In this document: piece by piece, positions 30,304 through 38,013 of the stretch | Numbering within the stretch: the stretch's first letter is position 1 | How the letters are laid out: each line of letters opens with the position of its first letter | Source: an uncultured Oscillospiraceae bacterium | GTDB taxonomy: Bacteria; Bacillota; Clostridia; Oscillospirales; Oscillospiraceae | Length of the DNA: 50,006 nt | Assembly: GCA_947629245.1 (NCBI GenBank) | Contig: CANRDC010000010.1 | Location: 1-50,006 of the forward strand | Direction: 5' to 3' | Position numbers and translations under genes: made by a program | The notes under the pieces: generated by a model | The model's database searches: none | Told to the model about the DNA's origin: nothing | What the model saw: only the letters and a program-made list of their open reading frames with translations

Positions 30304-31140
30304 TTACCTCAGTGTTTCCGCGGCCAGAAGGCCGAATATCTGTTTGGGCTGCACGTTGTGGCGCAGATAGTCCTCCGTCTTGTCCATGAGCGCGTCCAGA
30401 TGCAGCAGCGTCTCCCGTCCCAGGCCCGGATCGGCCAGCCGCCCGCACAGGATGTCGCACACCGCGTCCTTCACCTGGCCCGCGAATGCCTCCGTATCCT
30501 CACGGGAGAGCTTGGTCCGGTTCATGCAGAACATCACCGTCTCCGCTCTGTCCCCGGAGGCGGCGGCCTCCAGATAGCCCCGGACCAGGTCCGGCAGCTC
30601 ACGGCTCCGGGCCCTCCGCCCCGCGGCCTCTCCGGTCCGGACGCACCGGGAGCGCACCGTGGGCAGCAGCGCGTCCGCCGACGCGGCGCACAGGATGAAG
30701 CAGGCGTGGCCTGGAGGATCCTCCAGAGCCTTCAAAAGAGCGTTCTGCGCCTGTGCGTTCATCCGGTCCGCCTGGTCGATGATATACACTTTCCGGGCCG
30801 CCTCATTAGGGGCCAGCTGGGCGTCCGCAGTCATGGCCCGGATCTGGCCCACCACGATATCCTGCCGCAGGCCCTTGTCCCGGCTCTCCCGAGTCACCAC
30901 GGTCACGTCCGGGTGGATGCCGGCCAGGACCTTTCGGCAGTCCCGGCACTGGCCGCAGGGCGGCTCCGCCCCGGTGCACAGCAGCTCCGCCGCCAGACGC
31001 CGGGCGGCCTCGTCCCGCTCCGGCCCCTCCGGGGCGAGCAGCATATACGCATGGGATAGCCGTTTCTCCGCCATAACCGTTCCCGCCCGGACCGTTGACC
31101 GGTCCCCATTTCCGCTCGTTTGCCGGTCCGCTTTGGGCAT
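30304..31140 (-). CDS. holB: DNA polymerase III subunit delta'
   Basis: A 278-residue AAA+ clamp-loader subunit. It begins with LSHAYMLLAPEG and lacks a functional Walker A lysine, as expected for delta'. A zinc-binding CTGAEPPCGQCRDC motif, the VYIIDQADRMNAQAQNALLKALEDPP box and the SRC arginine-finger motif (VRSRC) are present. It is part of the complex that loads the beta clamp at the replication fork. The ATG at 31140 has GGAG 8 nt upstream. Operon with PSP1. Confidence 0.88.
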   Translation of the reverse strand: MPKADRQTSGNGDRSTVRAGTVMAEKRLSHAYMLLAPEGPERDEAARRLAAELLCTGAEPPCGQCRDCRKVLAGIHPDVTVVTRESRDKGLRQDIVVGQIRAMTADAQLAPNEAARKVYIIDQADRMNAQAQNALLKALEDPPGHACFILCAASADALLPTVRSRCVRTGEAAGRRARSRELPDLVRGYLEAAASGDRAETVMFCMNRTKLSREDTEAFAGQVKDAVCDILCGRLADPGLGRETLLHLDALMDKTEDYLRHNVQPKQIFGLLAAETLR

Positions 31141-31171
31141 TATGCTGTCTCCGTCCGGCTTGAATATGTCT

Positions 31172-31201
31172 ATTATATCATATTTTCATCGCGGCTTACA
31201 A
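31172..31201 (-). promoter_or_regulatory. Promoter of the holB-PSP1 operon
   Basis: Minus-strand TTGTAA (31196-31201) and TATAAT (31172-31177) are 18 bp apart, about 30 bp before the holB start. Confidence 0.75.
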
Positions 31202-31207
31202 TATCAT

Positions 31208-31236
31208 TTGCAACTTTCACAAAATCGTGGTAAATT
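31208..31236 (+). promoter_or_regulatory. Promoter of rex-mnmE
   Basis: TTGCAA (31208-31213) and TAAATT (31231-31236) are 17 bp apart. The spacer contains TTTCACAA (31215-31222), identical to one half of a Rex operator, but the partner half is poor, so autoregulation is only suggested. Confidence 0.55.
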
Positions 31237-31284
31237 TGAACTGTCAGGAGTTTAACATTGACGCACGGGCAAGGAGGCCGACCC

Positions 31285-31938
31285 ATGAAACGCACCAATG
31301 TTTCCAATAATGTGATCCGACGTCTGCCCCGCTATCTGCGGAAGCTGGACGATCTGGCCGCCAAGGGCGAGGAGCGCATCTCCTCCGACAAGCTGGGCCG
31401 TCAGATGGGACTCACCCCCTCCCAGATCCGGCAGGACTTCTCCTGCTTCGGCGAGTTCGGGCAGCAGGGCTACGGCTACAACGTGGATTTCCTGCGCCGG
31501 GAGATCGGCCAGATCCTGGGCACCTATCGCGGTTATTCCGCCATTCTGGTGGGCGCGGGCAACCTGGGCACCGCGCTGGTGCAGAACTTCGACTTCATCA
31601 TCGAGGGCTATGTGTTCCTGGGCGCTTTTGACATCAAGCCCGAGGTCATCGGCACGCAGATCGACGGCTTCCCCGTCTACGACGTGCGTGACCTGCCCGG
31701 TTTCGTCCGGGAGCACAAGGTGGACATTGCCATCCTGACAGTGCCCCGCCACGCGGCCCAGGAGCTGACGGATACCCTGGCCCAGGCCGGTATCCGGGCC
31801 ATCTGGAACTTTACCAACACGGAGCTGGACGTGGGCGACAGCGGTATCCTGGTGGAGAACATCCACTTTTCCGACAGCCTGCTGGTGCTTACCTATCACC
31901 TGGCCCAGCAGGACGACAAGGAGAAAAATGAAGTCTGA
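31285..31938 (+). CDS. rex: Redox-sensing transcriptional repressor Rex
   Basis: A 217-residue NADH-sensing repressor. The N-terminal winged helix contains the Rex signature LTPSQIRQDFSCFGEFGQQG (residues 43-62), followed by a Rossmann domain with VGAGNLG (89-95). Rex represses fermentation and anaerobic-respiration genes until NADH rises. The ATG at 31285 follows AAGGAGG; a TTG further upstream in frame was not used. It overlaps mnmE by 11 bp. Confidence 0.95.
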   Translation: MKRTNVSNNVIRRLPRYLRKLDDLAAKGEERISSDKLGRQMGLTPSQIRQDFSCFGEFGQQGYGYNVDFLRREIGQILGTYRGYSAILVGAGNLGTALVQNFDFIIEGYVFLGAFDIKPEVIGTQIDGFPVYDVRDLPGFVREHKVDIAILTVPRHAAQELTDTLAQAGIRAIWNFTNTELDVGDSGILVENIHFSDSLLVLTYHLAQQDDKEKNEV

Positions 31939-33292
31939 CGCGCCATTCGACACCATCGCCGCCATCTCCACCGGACAGGTCCTCGCCGCCATCGGCATCG
32001 TACGGGTCAGCGGCCCCGACGCCCTGGCGGTGACGGACCGGGTGTTCACGCCCCTGCGGGGCGCGCCCATGAGCCAGCGGCCCGACCGGCGGCTCATCCT
32101 GGGAAAATTGAAGGCTTCGGACGGGGCGGTGCTGGACATCTGCCTGGCCACCGTCTCCCGGGGCCCGGACAGCTACACAGGGGAGGACACCGCGGAACTT
32201 CAGTGTCACGGCTCCCCTGTGGTTTTGCGCCAGGCGCTGGAGAGCCTCTTCGCCGCCGGGGCCAGGCAAGCCAAAGCCGGGGAGTTCACCCGCCGGGCGT
32301 TTTTGAACGGCCGGATGGACCTGACCCAGGCGGAGGCCGTCATCGACCTGATCGACGCGGAGACCCCTCAGATCGCGGAGAACGCCGCCGCCCAGCTGGA
32401 CGGGGCCATCCGCAAAAATACGGACGCGGTCTACGACGATCTCACCGCCGTCTGCTCCCACTACCACGCGGTCATCGACTATCCGGACGAGGACATCGAG
32501 CCCTTTACGATGGAGCAATACCGCGCCACGCTGGAGGGCGCGGCGGCAAGGCTTTCCCGGCTGCTGGCCACCTTCCGGCGGGGGACCGTGCTGAAAAACG
32601 GCGTGCCCTGCGCCATCCTGGGCCGTCCCAACGCGGGCAAGAGCTCCCTTCTCAACGCCATTTTGGGCTACGACCGGGCCATCGTCACCGACATCCCCGG
32701 CACCACCCGTGACACCATCGAGGAAAAGGCGGTCCTGGGCGGGACGCTTCTGCGGCTGCTGGATACGGCGGGACTGCGGGACACGGACGACCCGGTGGAA
32801 CGGGAGGGCGTGGTCCGGGCCAAAAGCGCGGCGGAGGCGGCCCAGCTGGTGCTGGCGGTGCTGGACGGCTCGGAGCCCCTGACGGCGGAGGACGAAGCTG
32901 TGCTGGCCGCGGCCAAGGCCGCGCCGAAGAGCGTCATTTTGCAGAACAAATCCGACCTGCCCGCCCGCTGGACCATGGAGGGAGCCATCCCCATCAGCGC
33001 CCGCACCGGCGCGGGGCTGGACGCGCTGGAGGCGGCGGTATCCGCCCTGTTCAAGGAGGCGGAGCCCCTGCCCGTGGGCGAGACGCTGACCAACCCCCGG
33101 CAGGCGGACGCGGTGAGCCGGGCGCTGGACTACGTCCGGGCCGCCAGGGAGGCCATGGACACGGGCTTCGCCCCCGACGCGGTGCTCACCGAGATCGAGG
33201 GGGCCCTGAACGCCCTGGGAGAGCTGTCCGGCCGCATCGTCCGGGAGGACGTGACCAACGGGATATTTTCCCGGTTTTGCGTGGGGAAATAA
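31928..33292 (+). CDS. mnmE: tRNA modification GTPase MnmE
   Basis: A 454-residue GTPase that, with MnmG, installs cmnm5U at the wobble position of certain tRNAs. The N-terminal formyl-THF-binding domain (FDTIAAISTGQVLAAIGIVRVSG), the G domain with GRPNAGKSS, GTTRDT and DTAGLR, and the C-terminal CVGK with its essential cysteine are intact. Length is standard. Overlaps rex, so co-transcribed. No mnmG or rsmG follows in the window. Confidence 0.96.
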   Translation: MKSDAPFDTIAAISTGQVLAAIGIVRVSGPDALAVTDRVFTPLRGAPMSQRPDRRLILGKLKASDGAVLDICLATVSRGPDSYTGEDTAELQCHGSPVVLRQALESLFAAGARQAKAGEFTRRAFLNGRMDLTQAEAVIDLIDAETPQIAENAAAQLDGAIRKNTDAVYDDLTAVCSHYHAVIDYPDEDIEPFTMEQYRATLEGAAARLSRLLATFRRGTVLKNGVPCAILGRPNAGKSSLLNAILGYDRAIVTDIPGTTRDTIEEKAVLGGTLLRLLDTAGLRDTDDPVEREGVVRAKSAAEAAQLVLAVLDGSEPLTAEDEAVLAAAKAAPKSVILQNKSDLPARWTMEGAIPISARTGAGLDALEAAVSALFKEAEPLPVGETLTNPRQADAVSRALDYVRAAREAMDTGFAPDAVLTEIEGALNALGELSGRIVREDVTNGIFSRFCVGK

Positions 33293-33314
33293 GGACATGT
33301 CTGTGATGCGAAAA

Positions 33315-33350
33315 GAGGCGGGGCCTACGGCTCCGCCTCCTCTATTTCTC
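33315..33350 (+). terminator. Terminator of rex-mnmE
   Basis: GAGGCGGGGCC and GGCTCCGCCTC (33315-33325, 33329-33339) pair with one G-U, followed by CTCTATTTCTC. It lies about 20 bp after mnmE. Confidence 0.75.
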
Positions 33351-33467
33351 GTCTCGAATATATTCTCCCACGGCGCAGTCCAAGATCCCGCAAAACACAT
33401 CAATGGTGTGCGTACTGACGCTCTCGTTCCGCTTCAGCCTCGTGATCAGCGCAGGGCTGATGTTGAA
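33342..33467 (-). pseudogene. Truncated XRE-type regulator (3' part only)
   Basis: The last 41 residues, from FNISPALITRLKRNESVSTH through TIDVFCGILDCAVGEYIRD, match the second half of a small Cro/CI helix-turn-helix regulator of the STYTLI...SPALITRLKRNESVST type. The first half is missing: upstream of codon HPTF the frame runs into unrelated sequence next to the VOC gene. The break coincides with the start of an AT-richer patch, so an insertion or deletion removed the 5' end. Confidence 0.7.
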
Positions 33468-33524
33468 AGTAGGGTGCGGATCTGATATGCTCAAATAGAA
33501 AACTCGCGATTGTGGGAGGCAACT

Positions 33525-33908
33525 ATGAAAATTGAACACATAGCACTATATGTAAACGATCTGGAACATGCCCGAAACTTTTTTATGAAATATCTGGGTG
33601 CAAAATCGAACGATGGATACCATAACCCTCGGACGAATTTTCGTTCGTATTTTCTTTCGTTTGATGATGGTGCACGGCTTGAAATTATGAATAAGCCGGA
33701 AATGACGGATTTACCAAAAGAACTCGCGCGCACCGGATATGCACACATTGCATTTAGCGTGGGAAGCAAAGAGAAAGTAGATGCCTTGACAGCAGAACTG
33801 AAAGCGGACGGATATGCTATTGTGAGCGGTCCCAGAACAACGGGGGATGGTTATTACGAAAGCTGCATTGTTGCCATTGAAGAAAATCAAATTGAAATTA
33901 CGGTTTGA
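33525..33908 (+). CDS. VOC-family protein (glyoxalase/bleomycin-resistance fold)
   Basis: A 127-residue protein starting [20 protein letters not shown] with metal-ligand His5 position, a central [23 protein letters not shown] and a final ENQIEITV containing the last ligand Glu. It fits one vicinal-oxygen-chelate module, active as a dimer; possible roles include glyoxalase-like isomerisation or drug binding. GGGAGG lies before the ATG at 33525. Its AT-rich codon use is unlike the neighbours, suggesting recent transfer. Confidence 0.85.
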   Translation: MKIEHIALYVNDLEHARNFFMKYLGAKSNDGYHNPRTNFRSYFLSFDDGARLEIMNKPEMTDLPKELARTGYAHIAFSVGSKEKVDALTAELKADGYAIVSGPRTTGDGYYESCIVAIEENQIEITV

Positions 33909-33957
33909 ACCTATATCTTCCACTTTTTCACTGAGATGAGTCGGGTTATGCAACAGG

Positions 33958-34023
33958 TGTGCATTTTGGATTTTTCGGGCTGAATTTCGGGCGAAATTTT
34001 GAGGAAAAATCCGAAAATGCACA
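33958..34023. repeat. Large AT-rich imperfect palindrome downstream of the VOC gene
   Basis: TGTGCATTTTGGATTTTTC (33958-33976) and GAAAAATCCGAAAATGCACA (34004-34023) are complementary with a single bulged base. The 27-bp centre holds a further AATTTC/GAAATT stem. The remaining gene-free bases up to 34177 show nothing assignable and are also AT-rich. A terminator role is possible, but the symmetry also recalls a short non-autonomous mobile element. Confidence 0.6.
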
Positions 34024-34172
34024 TGCCTGCATGTATTTGCTCAATTGGAATGTTTGATGATCCAAGAACTATTTTTGCTTCACGGGGAAGCCCGCAAGCT
34101 CCTTGTTCCGGCGCAGCAGAACGCAGATGAAGCATATATTTTCGAAAATAAGAACACGGCGCAAAAGACGAC

Positions 34173-34201
34173 AGGAAAGCCCGCGGTTGAGACCGCGGGC
34201 T
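34173..34201 (-). terminator. Terminator of the ammonium transporter gene
   Basis: AGCCCGCGGT and ACCGCGGGCT (34178-34187, 34192-34201) form a 10-bp stem, followed on the minus strand by TTCCTG. It starts about 20 bp after the stop. Confidence 0.7.
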
Positions 34202-34220
34202 CTTCCGAATATCTCGACTG

Positions 34221-35966
34221 TCAGTACTGCTCCACGTCCTGGAGGGCGTCGTAGCCCTCCTCGCCGGTGCGGACCTTGACCACGTTCTCCACGTCGTAGA
34301 CGAAGATCTTGCCGTCGCCGATGTGGCCGGTGTAGAGCACCTTCTTGGCCGTCTCGATGACCGTGCGGACGGGTACCTTGCTGACCACGATCTCCACCTG
34401 GATACGGGGCAGGAGGGTGATGTCCTGGACCACGCCCCGGTAATACTCCGGCTTGCCCTTCTGTACGCCGCAGCCCATCACGTTGGTCACCGTCATGCCG
34501 GTCACGCCGATGTCCAGCATGGCCGCCTTCAGAGCCTCGAACTTCTCCATATGCAGCAAAATGGTCACGTTGCTCATCTTCACCGAAGCGTCGGAGGCCA
34601 CCGGCCTGGGAGAGCGGACCTGTACCGGCACCGCCTCGTCCACGGGCGCGGCGGGCACGTCGCCCGGACGGCCATCTCCGGCGGCGGCCACGGCGGGCAT
34701 GCCCAGGGCGGGCATGAAGTCCGCGTAAGCGCTCACCAGGCCGTGCTCGGTCACGTCCAGACCCATCAGCTCCTCCTCCGGCTTCACCCGCAGACCGATG
34801 GTGGCCTTGATGAGCAGGAAGAAGATGGTGATGGTCACCGCCGTCCAGCCGATCACCGCCGCGATGCCCAAAAGCTGCACGCCCAGCAGGTGGAACCCGC
34901 CGCCGTAGAACAGCCCCGTCAGGCTGTCGTTGCCGGGGGCGGAAGTGGTGGCGAACAGTCCCACGGCGATGCCGCCCCAGACGCCGTTCAGGCAGTGGAC
35001 CGCCACGGCGCCCACGGGATCGTCCACCCGCAGCTTGTTATCCAAAAACCACACGCCGAACACCACCAGCAGGCCGGATACCGCGCCAATGGCGATGGCG
35101 CCCGCGCAGTCGGTCACGTCGCAGGGGGCCGTGATGCCCACCAGACCCGCCAGGGACGCGTTCAGGCACATGGACACGTCCGGCTTGCCGTACTTCAGCC
35201 ATGTGAAGATCATGCACACGGTGGTGGCCACGGCGGGAGCCACGGTGGTGGTCAGAAACACGCTCCCCAGCTGCTCCACGCTGGTGCAGGCCGCGCCGTT
35301 GAAGCCGTACCAGCCCAGCCACAGAATGAACACGCCCAGCTCTCCCAGAGGGATGTTGTGGCCGGGGAAGGCGTTGACCTTCACGACCTTGCCCTTGGCG
35401 TCCCTGGTGAACTTGCCGATCCGGGGCCCCACCAGGGCCGCGCCGATGAACGCGCACACGCCGCCCACCATGTGGATGGCCACGGACCCGGCGAAATCAT
35501 GGAACCCCAGCTGACTGAGCCAGCCGCCGCCCCAGATCCAGTGGGCCTCAATGGGATAGATCAGCGCCGAGATCACGCCGGAGTAGATGCAGTAGGACAA
35601 AAACTTCGTCCGCTCCGCCATGGCGCCGGACACGATGGTGGCCGTGGTGGCGCAAAAGACCAGGTTGAACACGAAGTTGGACCAGTCAAAGTTTTCGTAG
35701 GCCGTGAAGATGTCGAACCCCGGCTTGCCGATGAAGCCCAGCACGTCCTCTCCCAGCAGCAGACTGAAGCCGATGAGAATGAACACGCAGGTGCCGATGC
35801 AGAAGTCCATCAGGTTCTTCATCAGGATGTTGCCCGCGTTCTTCGCCCTGGCAAATCCGCTCTCCACCATGGCAAAGCCCGCCTGCATCCAGAACACCAG
35901 CGCCGCGCCGATCAGAAACCACACGCCAAATATCTCGCCCGACAGACTCTCCAAGATCTCTTCCAT
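34221..35966 (-). CDS. Ammonium transporter fused to a C-terminal P-II domain
   Basis: A 581-residue fusion. Residues 1-405 are an Amt channel with eleven helices, including the twin-histidine positions (AIHMVGG and VAVHCLNG). A Pro/Ala/Val-rich linker (about 415-460) leads to a complete P-II domain (463-581): T-loop GCGVQKGKPEYYRGVVQD with the uridylylatable-type Tyr, and TGHIGDGKIFVYDVENVVKVRTGEEG. P-II proteins normally bind and block Amt when 2-oxoglutarate is low; here inhibitor and channel are one chain. An AGGAGG ribosome binding site and an attenuator-like leader precede it. No glnK, glnB or glutamine synthetase gene is nearby. Confidence 0.92.
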   Translation of the reverse strand: MEEILESLSGEIFGVWFLIGAALVFWMQAGFAMVESGFARAKNAGNILMKNLMDFCIGTCVFILIGFSLLLGEDVLGFIGKPGFDIFTAYENFDWSNFVFNLVFCATTATIVSGAMAERTKFLSYCIYSGVISALIYPIEAHWIWGGGWLSQLGFHDFAGSVAIHMVGGVCAFIGAALVGPRIGKFTRDAKGKVVKVNAFPGHNIPLGELGVFILWLGWYGFNGAACTSVEQLGSVFLTTTVAPAVATTVCMIFTWLKYGKPDVSMCLNASLAGLVGITAPCDVTDCAGAIAIGAVSGLLVVFGVWFLDNKLRVDDPVGAVAVHCLNGVWGGIAVGLFATTSAPGNDSLTGLFYGGGFHLLGVQLLGIAAVIGWTAVTITIFFLLIKATIGLRVKPEEELMGLDVTEHGLVSAYADFMPALGMPAVAAAGDGRPGDVPAAPVDEAVPVQVRSPRPVASDASVKMSNVTILLHMEKFEALKAAMLDIGVTGMTVTNVMGCGVQKGKPEYYRGVVQDITLLPRIQVEIVVSKVPVRTVIETAKKVLYTGHIGDGKIFVYDVENVVKVRTGEEGYDALQDVEQY

Positions 35967-35998
35967 TTTTCATTTCCTCCTCATATGCCGAGTAATTC

Positions 35999-36049
35999 AA
36001 AAAACGGCAGGGACGCCCCGACTACCATGTCGCGACGTCCTTGCCGTTT
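35999..36049 (-). promoter_or_regulatory. Terminator hairpin in the amt-P-II leader
   Basis: On the minus strand AAACGGCA-A-GGACG pairs with CGTCC-C-TGCCGTTT, and the stem continues inward (one G-G mismatch, one U-G) to a hexaloop ATGGTA, then six Ts follow. It lies between the promoter (36060-36088) and the amt ribosome binding site, so it would stop transcripts before the gene unless antiterminated. The hexaloop has A at position 1 and G at position 4, as in ANTAR-protein targets, but only one such hairpin is seen. Confidence 0.6.
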
Positions 36050-36059
36050 CATTGTACGC

Positions 36060-36088
36060 ATGATAAACCCGCTTCGTTCTCTTGTCAA
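36060..36088 (-). promoter_or_regulatory. Promoter of the amt-P-II gene
   Basis: Minus-strand TTGACA (36083-36088) and TATCAT (36060-36065) are 17 bp apart. The transcript would start near 36053, directly before the leader hairpin. Confidence 0.7.
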
Positions 36089-36113
36089 GGCACAATGCCC
36101 AAATTCAGGCCCC

Positions 36114-36137
36114 GGATTTGAACATTTTGTCAAATCC
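36114..36137. promoter_or_regulatory. Inverted repeat upstream of the amt promoter
   Basis: GGATTTGA and TCAAATCC form an 8-bp perfect inverted repeat with an 8-bp spacer, centred about 40 bp upstream of the -35. It is a candidate binding site for a nitrogen-responsive regulator; which one is unknown. The rest of 36138-36237 shows nothing assignable. Confidence 0.4.
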
Positions 36138-36237
36138 TCTGGTCTTTGCGCCCATGAGGACCGCCGGATTTATCACATTTTGCTATAGCAACCATAAGAT
36201 GTTTTTATTTATCCGGGCGCATTTTTCATGCTTCCTT

Positions 36238-37260
36238 TCACTCCGGCATGGGCAGCATGACGCCCCCGGGCAGTTGTACATGATCTACCTCCGAGAGGAC
36301 CACCGGCGAGGGAAACTGATAGCGAAACTCCGCCTGACTGTCCCCGTACGCGCCGCCCAGATCGGTGGTTTTGATCTCGGTCCCGTCGGCCAGCACGACG
36401 GTCACGGGGAGGGTGAGCATTGCGCCCTTCTCCCTTGTGTCCGGGTCGTATTCCACCTTCGCCACGGCCCCCAGAGCCGTGAGCTGAAAGGATGTGACGG
36501 TCATGTCCAGGCTCTGCCGTTCATACCCCTCGCCCTCCCGAACCACCAGCCTCTCCCCCTGGCATGGGACCGGCTCCGGGGCCAGCTCCGCCGCCTCTCC
36601 CCCGCTGGTGGGGAGGGTCAGCGTGAACTCCCACGGACCCTCGACGACCGTGTCCGGGCCGACGCGCAGCCTTTCCAGGCGCACCGTCCGCTCCGCTCCG
36701 TCCAGGAAACTGAAGTTGCTGCCCTGTCGGGCCGTGATCCCCTGGGTCCAGACGCAGGTCAGACCGCCACCCTCCTCCGACCAAATGACGGCGGCGGTAT
36801 GGCCGCTGGCGGCGCCCTTGTCCGCGCCGTCCGCGCGGCCGATGGACAGGTCCCGCATGTCGATGACACCGCCGTCCGCGTCCAGCTTCGTCCCCGCCGG
36901 AGGATCGATCCGCAGCAGGATGCAGAAGTCGTATTGATCCGCCAGGGCCGAGCGGACCGTCACCGTCCAGCCGTTCACCGTGACGCTCTGGCCGATGTCC
37001 GCGGCGTTGGCATCGATATAGGCCGCCTGGCTGGCCGTGAGACCCCCTGACTTGTCCGCGAACCAGCTCTTGAACCAGTCCGCGCCGCCAAAATACCCGT
37101 AGGCCGTGGCGCTCAGGGCGAACACCAGCGCCGCCGCCAATGCCAGCGTCAGCGCCCGCCGTCCGGTCCGGCGGCGAGACCAGGCCACCTCCCTTGCTTC
37201 CTCCACCAAGGCCAGGTCCACCCCGCCGACAGCCTCCAGCAAAAGCTCGTTCCCCTTCAC
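36238..37260 (-). CDS. DUF4179-like membrane-anchored protein, probable anti-sigma factor
   Basis: A 340-residue protein with a short cytoplasmic N-terminus, one membrane helix (about 37-56, LTLALAAALVFALSATAYGYF) and a large extracellular part with a conserved TASQAAYIDANAADIGQSVTVNGWTVTV start typical of the family. Start is the GTG at 37260, which overlaps the upstream sigma stop (GTGA) and follows AGGAGG; the longer open frame across the sigma gene is a shadow. It likely restrains the sigma factor encoded before it. Confidence 0.78.
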   Translation of the reverse strand: MKGNELLLEAVGGVDLALVEEAREVAWSRRRTGRRALTLALAAALVFALSATAYGYFGGADWFKSWFADKSGGLTASQAAYIDANAADIGQSVTVNGWTVTVRSALADQYDFCILLRIDPPAGTKLDADGGVIDMRDLSIGRADGADKGAASGHTAAVIWSEEGGGLTCVWTQGITARQGSNFSFLDGAERTVRLERLRVGPDTVVEGPWEFTLTLPTSGGEAAELAPEPVPCQGERLVVREGEGYERQSLDMTVTSFQLTALGAVAKVEYDPDTREKGAMLTLPVTVVLADGTEIKTTDLGGAYGDSQAEFRYQFPSPVVLSEVDHVQLPGGVMLPMPE

Positions 37261-37814
37261 AGCAGTTCCTCCTTTTCCAGATATGCCCGCAGTCTTTTCC
37301 GGGTCCGGGCCAGCATGGACTTGACCTTGCTCTGGGAAAACCCGAACCGCGCCCCGATGTCCGCCACCGGGTCCAGATACCAGTACCGGCAGAGGAATAC
37401 CCGCCGCTCTGTGTCCGGCAGGCCCTTCACGAAGCCGTTCACCGCCGCCGTCAGCTCCTCCAGCTCCAGCCGGGACGCCGTGTCCTCCGACGCAGGGACG
37501 CACTGGGCCAGCTCCTCCAGGGCCAGCGGGACCTGTCCTCCGCCCCGCTTGGCGGCATTGGCTGCCTTCCGGCGGTTCAGGGCGATCCGCCGGGTGATGC
37601 AGCCCAGATACGCCCCCAGCCGGGCGGGTCGGTCCTGGGGCATGGCGTTCCAGGCCCCCAGCCAGGTATCGTTGACGCACTCCCGCACGTCCTCGGTGTC
37701 GGCCAGGATGTTTCGCGCGATGGCGCGGCAGTAGCCGCCGTATTTGCTCTCCGTCTCCGCCAGGGCCCGCTCGTCCCTGGCCCAGTACAGGTCCACGATC
37801 CGAGAATCCTCCAT
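37257..37814 (-). CDS. ECF-type sigma-70 family RNA polymerase sigma factor
   Basis: A 185-residue sigma factor: region 2 (YGGYCRAIARNILADTEDVRECVNDTWLGAWNAMP, then YLGCITRRIALN) and region 4 (FLCRYWYLDPVADIGARFGFSQSKVKSMLARTRKRL). The ATG at 37814 follows AAAGGGGGC; an upstream GTG in frame is less likely. It is coupled to the DUF4179-like gene and only distantly related to the sigma factor at 14413-14895, so the two pairs probably respond to different cues. Confidence 0.87.
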   Translation of the reverse strand: MEDSRIVDLYWARDERALAETESKYGGYCRAIARNILADTEDVRECVNDTWLGAWNAMPQDRPARLGAYLGCITRRIALNRRKAANAAKRGGGQVPLALEELAQCVPASEDTASRLELEELTAAVNGFVKGLPDTERRVFLCRYWYLDPVADIGARFGFSQSKVKSMLARTRKRLRAYLEKEELL

Positions 37815-37957
37815 GCCGCCGCCCCCTTTCACCTATATAGTCAACAAAAACCGGCCCCGGTCGCGCAAAACACAAAATGCCGCGCGCGTTTCCCGCCGGG
37901 GCGGTGAGTTTTCCGCTTGCGGACGCATACCTCGGAGCTCATTTCCGCCTGACCGGC

Positions 37958-37990
37958 AAAAAAACACACGGCAGGGTCCATCTGCCGTGT
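37958..37990 (-). terminator. Terminator of the kdu operon
   Basis: ACACGGCAG and CTGCCGTGT (37966-37974, 37982-37990) form a 9-bp stem; on the minus strand GTTTTTTTG follows. It begins about 23 bp after the last gene of the operon. Confidence 0.85.
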
Positions 37991-38013
37991 CTTTTGTTCT
38001 ATGCTCCGAGCGC

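Noticed and set aside
31203-31222. Rex operator in the rex promoter
   Set aside because: Only one half (TTTCACAA) is good; the inverted partner half matches poorly.
35999-36049. A full two-hairpin ANTAR target RNA
   Set aside because: There is no room between the predicted start site and this hairpin for the first stem, so only a single hexaloop hairpin is supported.
36238-37875. A single 545-codon frame across the DUF4179-like and sigma genes
   Set aside because: The part over the sigma gene is out of frame with the recognisable sigma protein; the GTG at 37260 with its overlap explains the real start.
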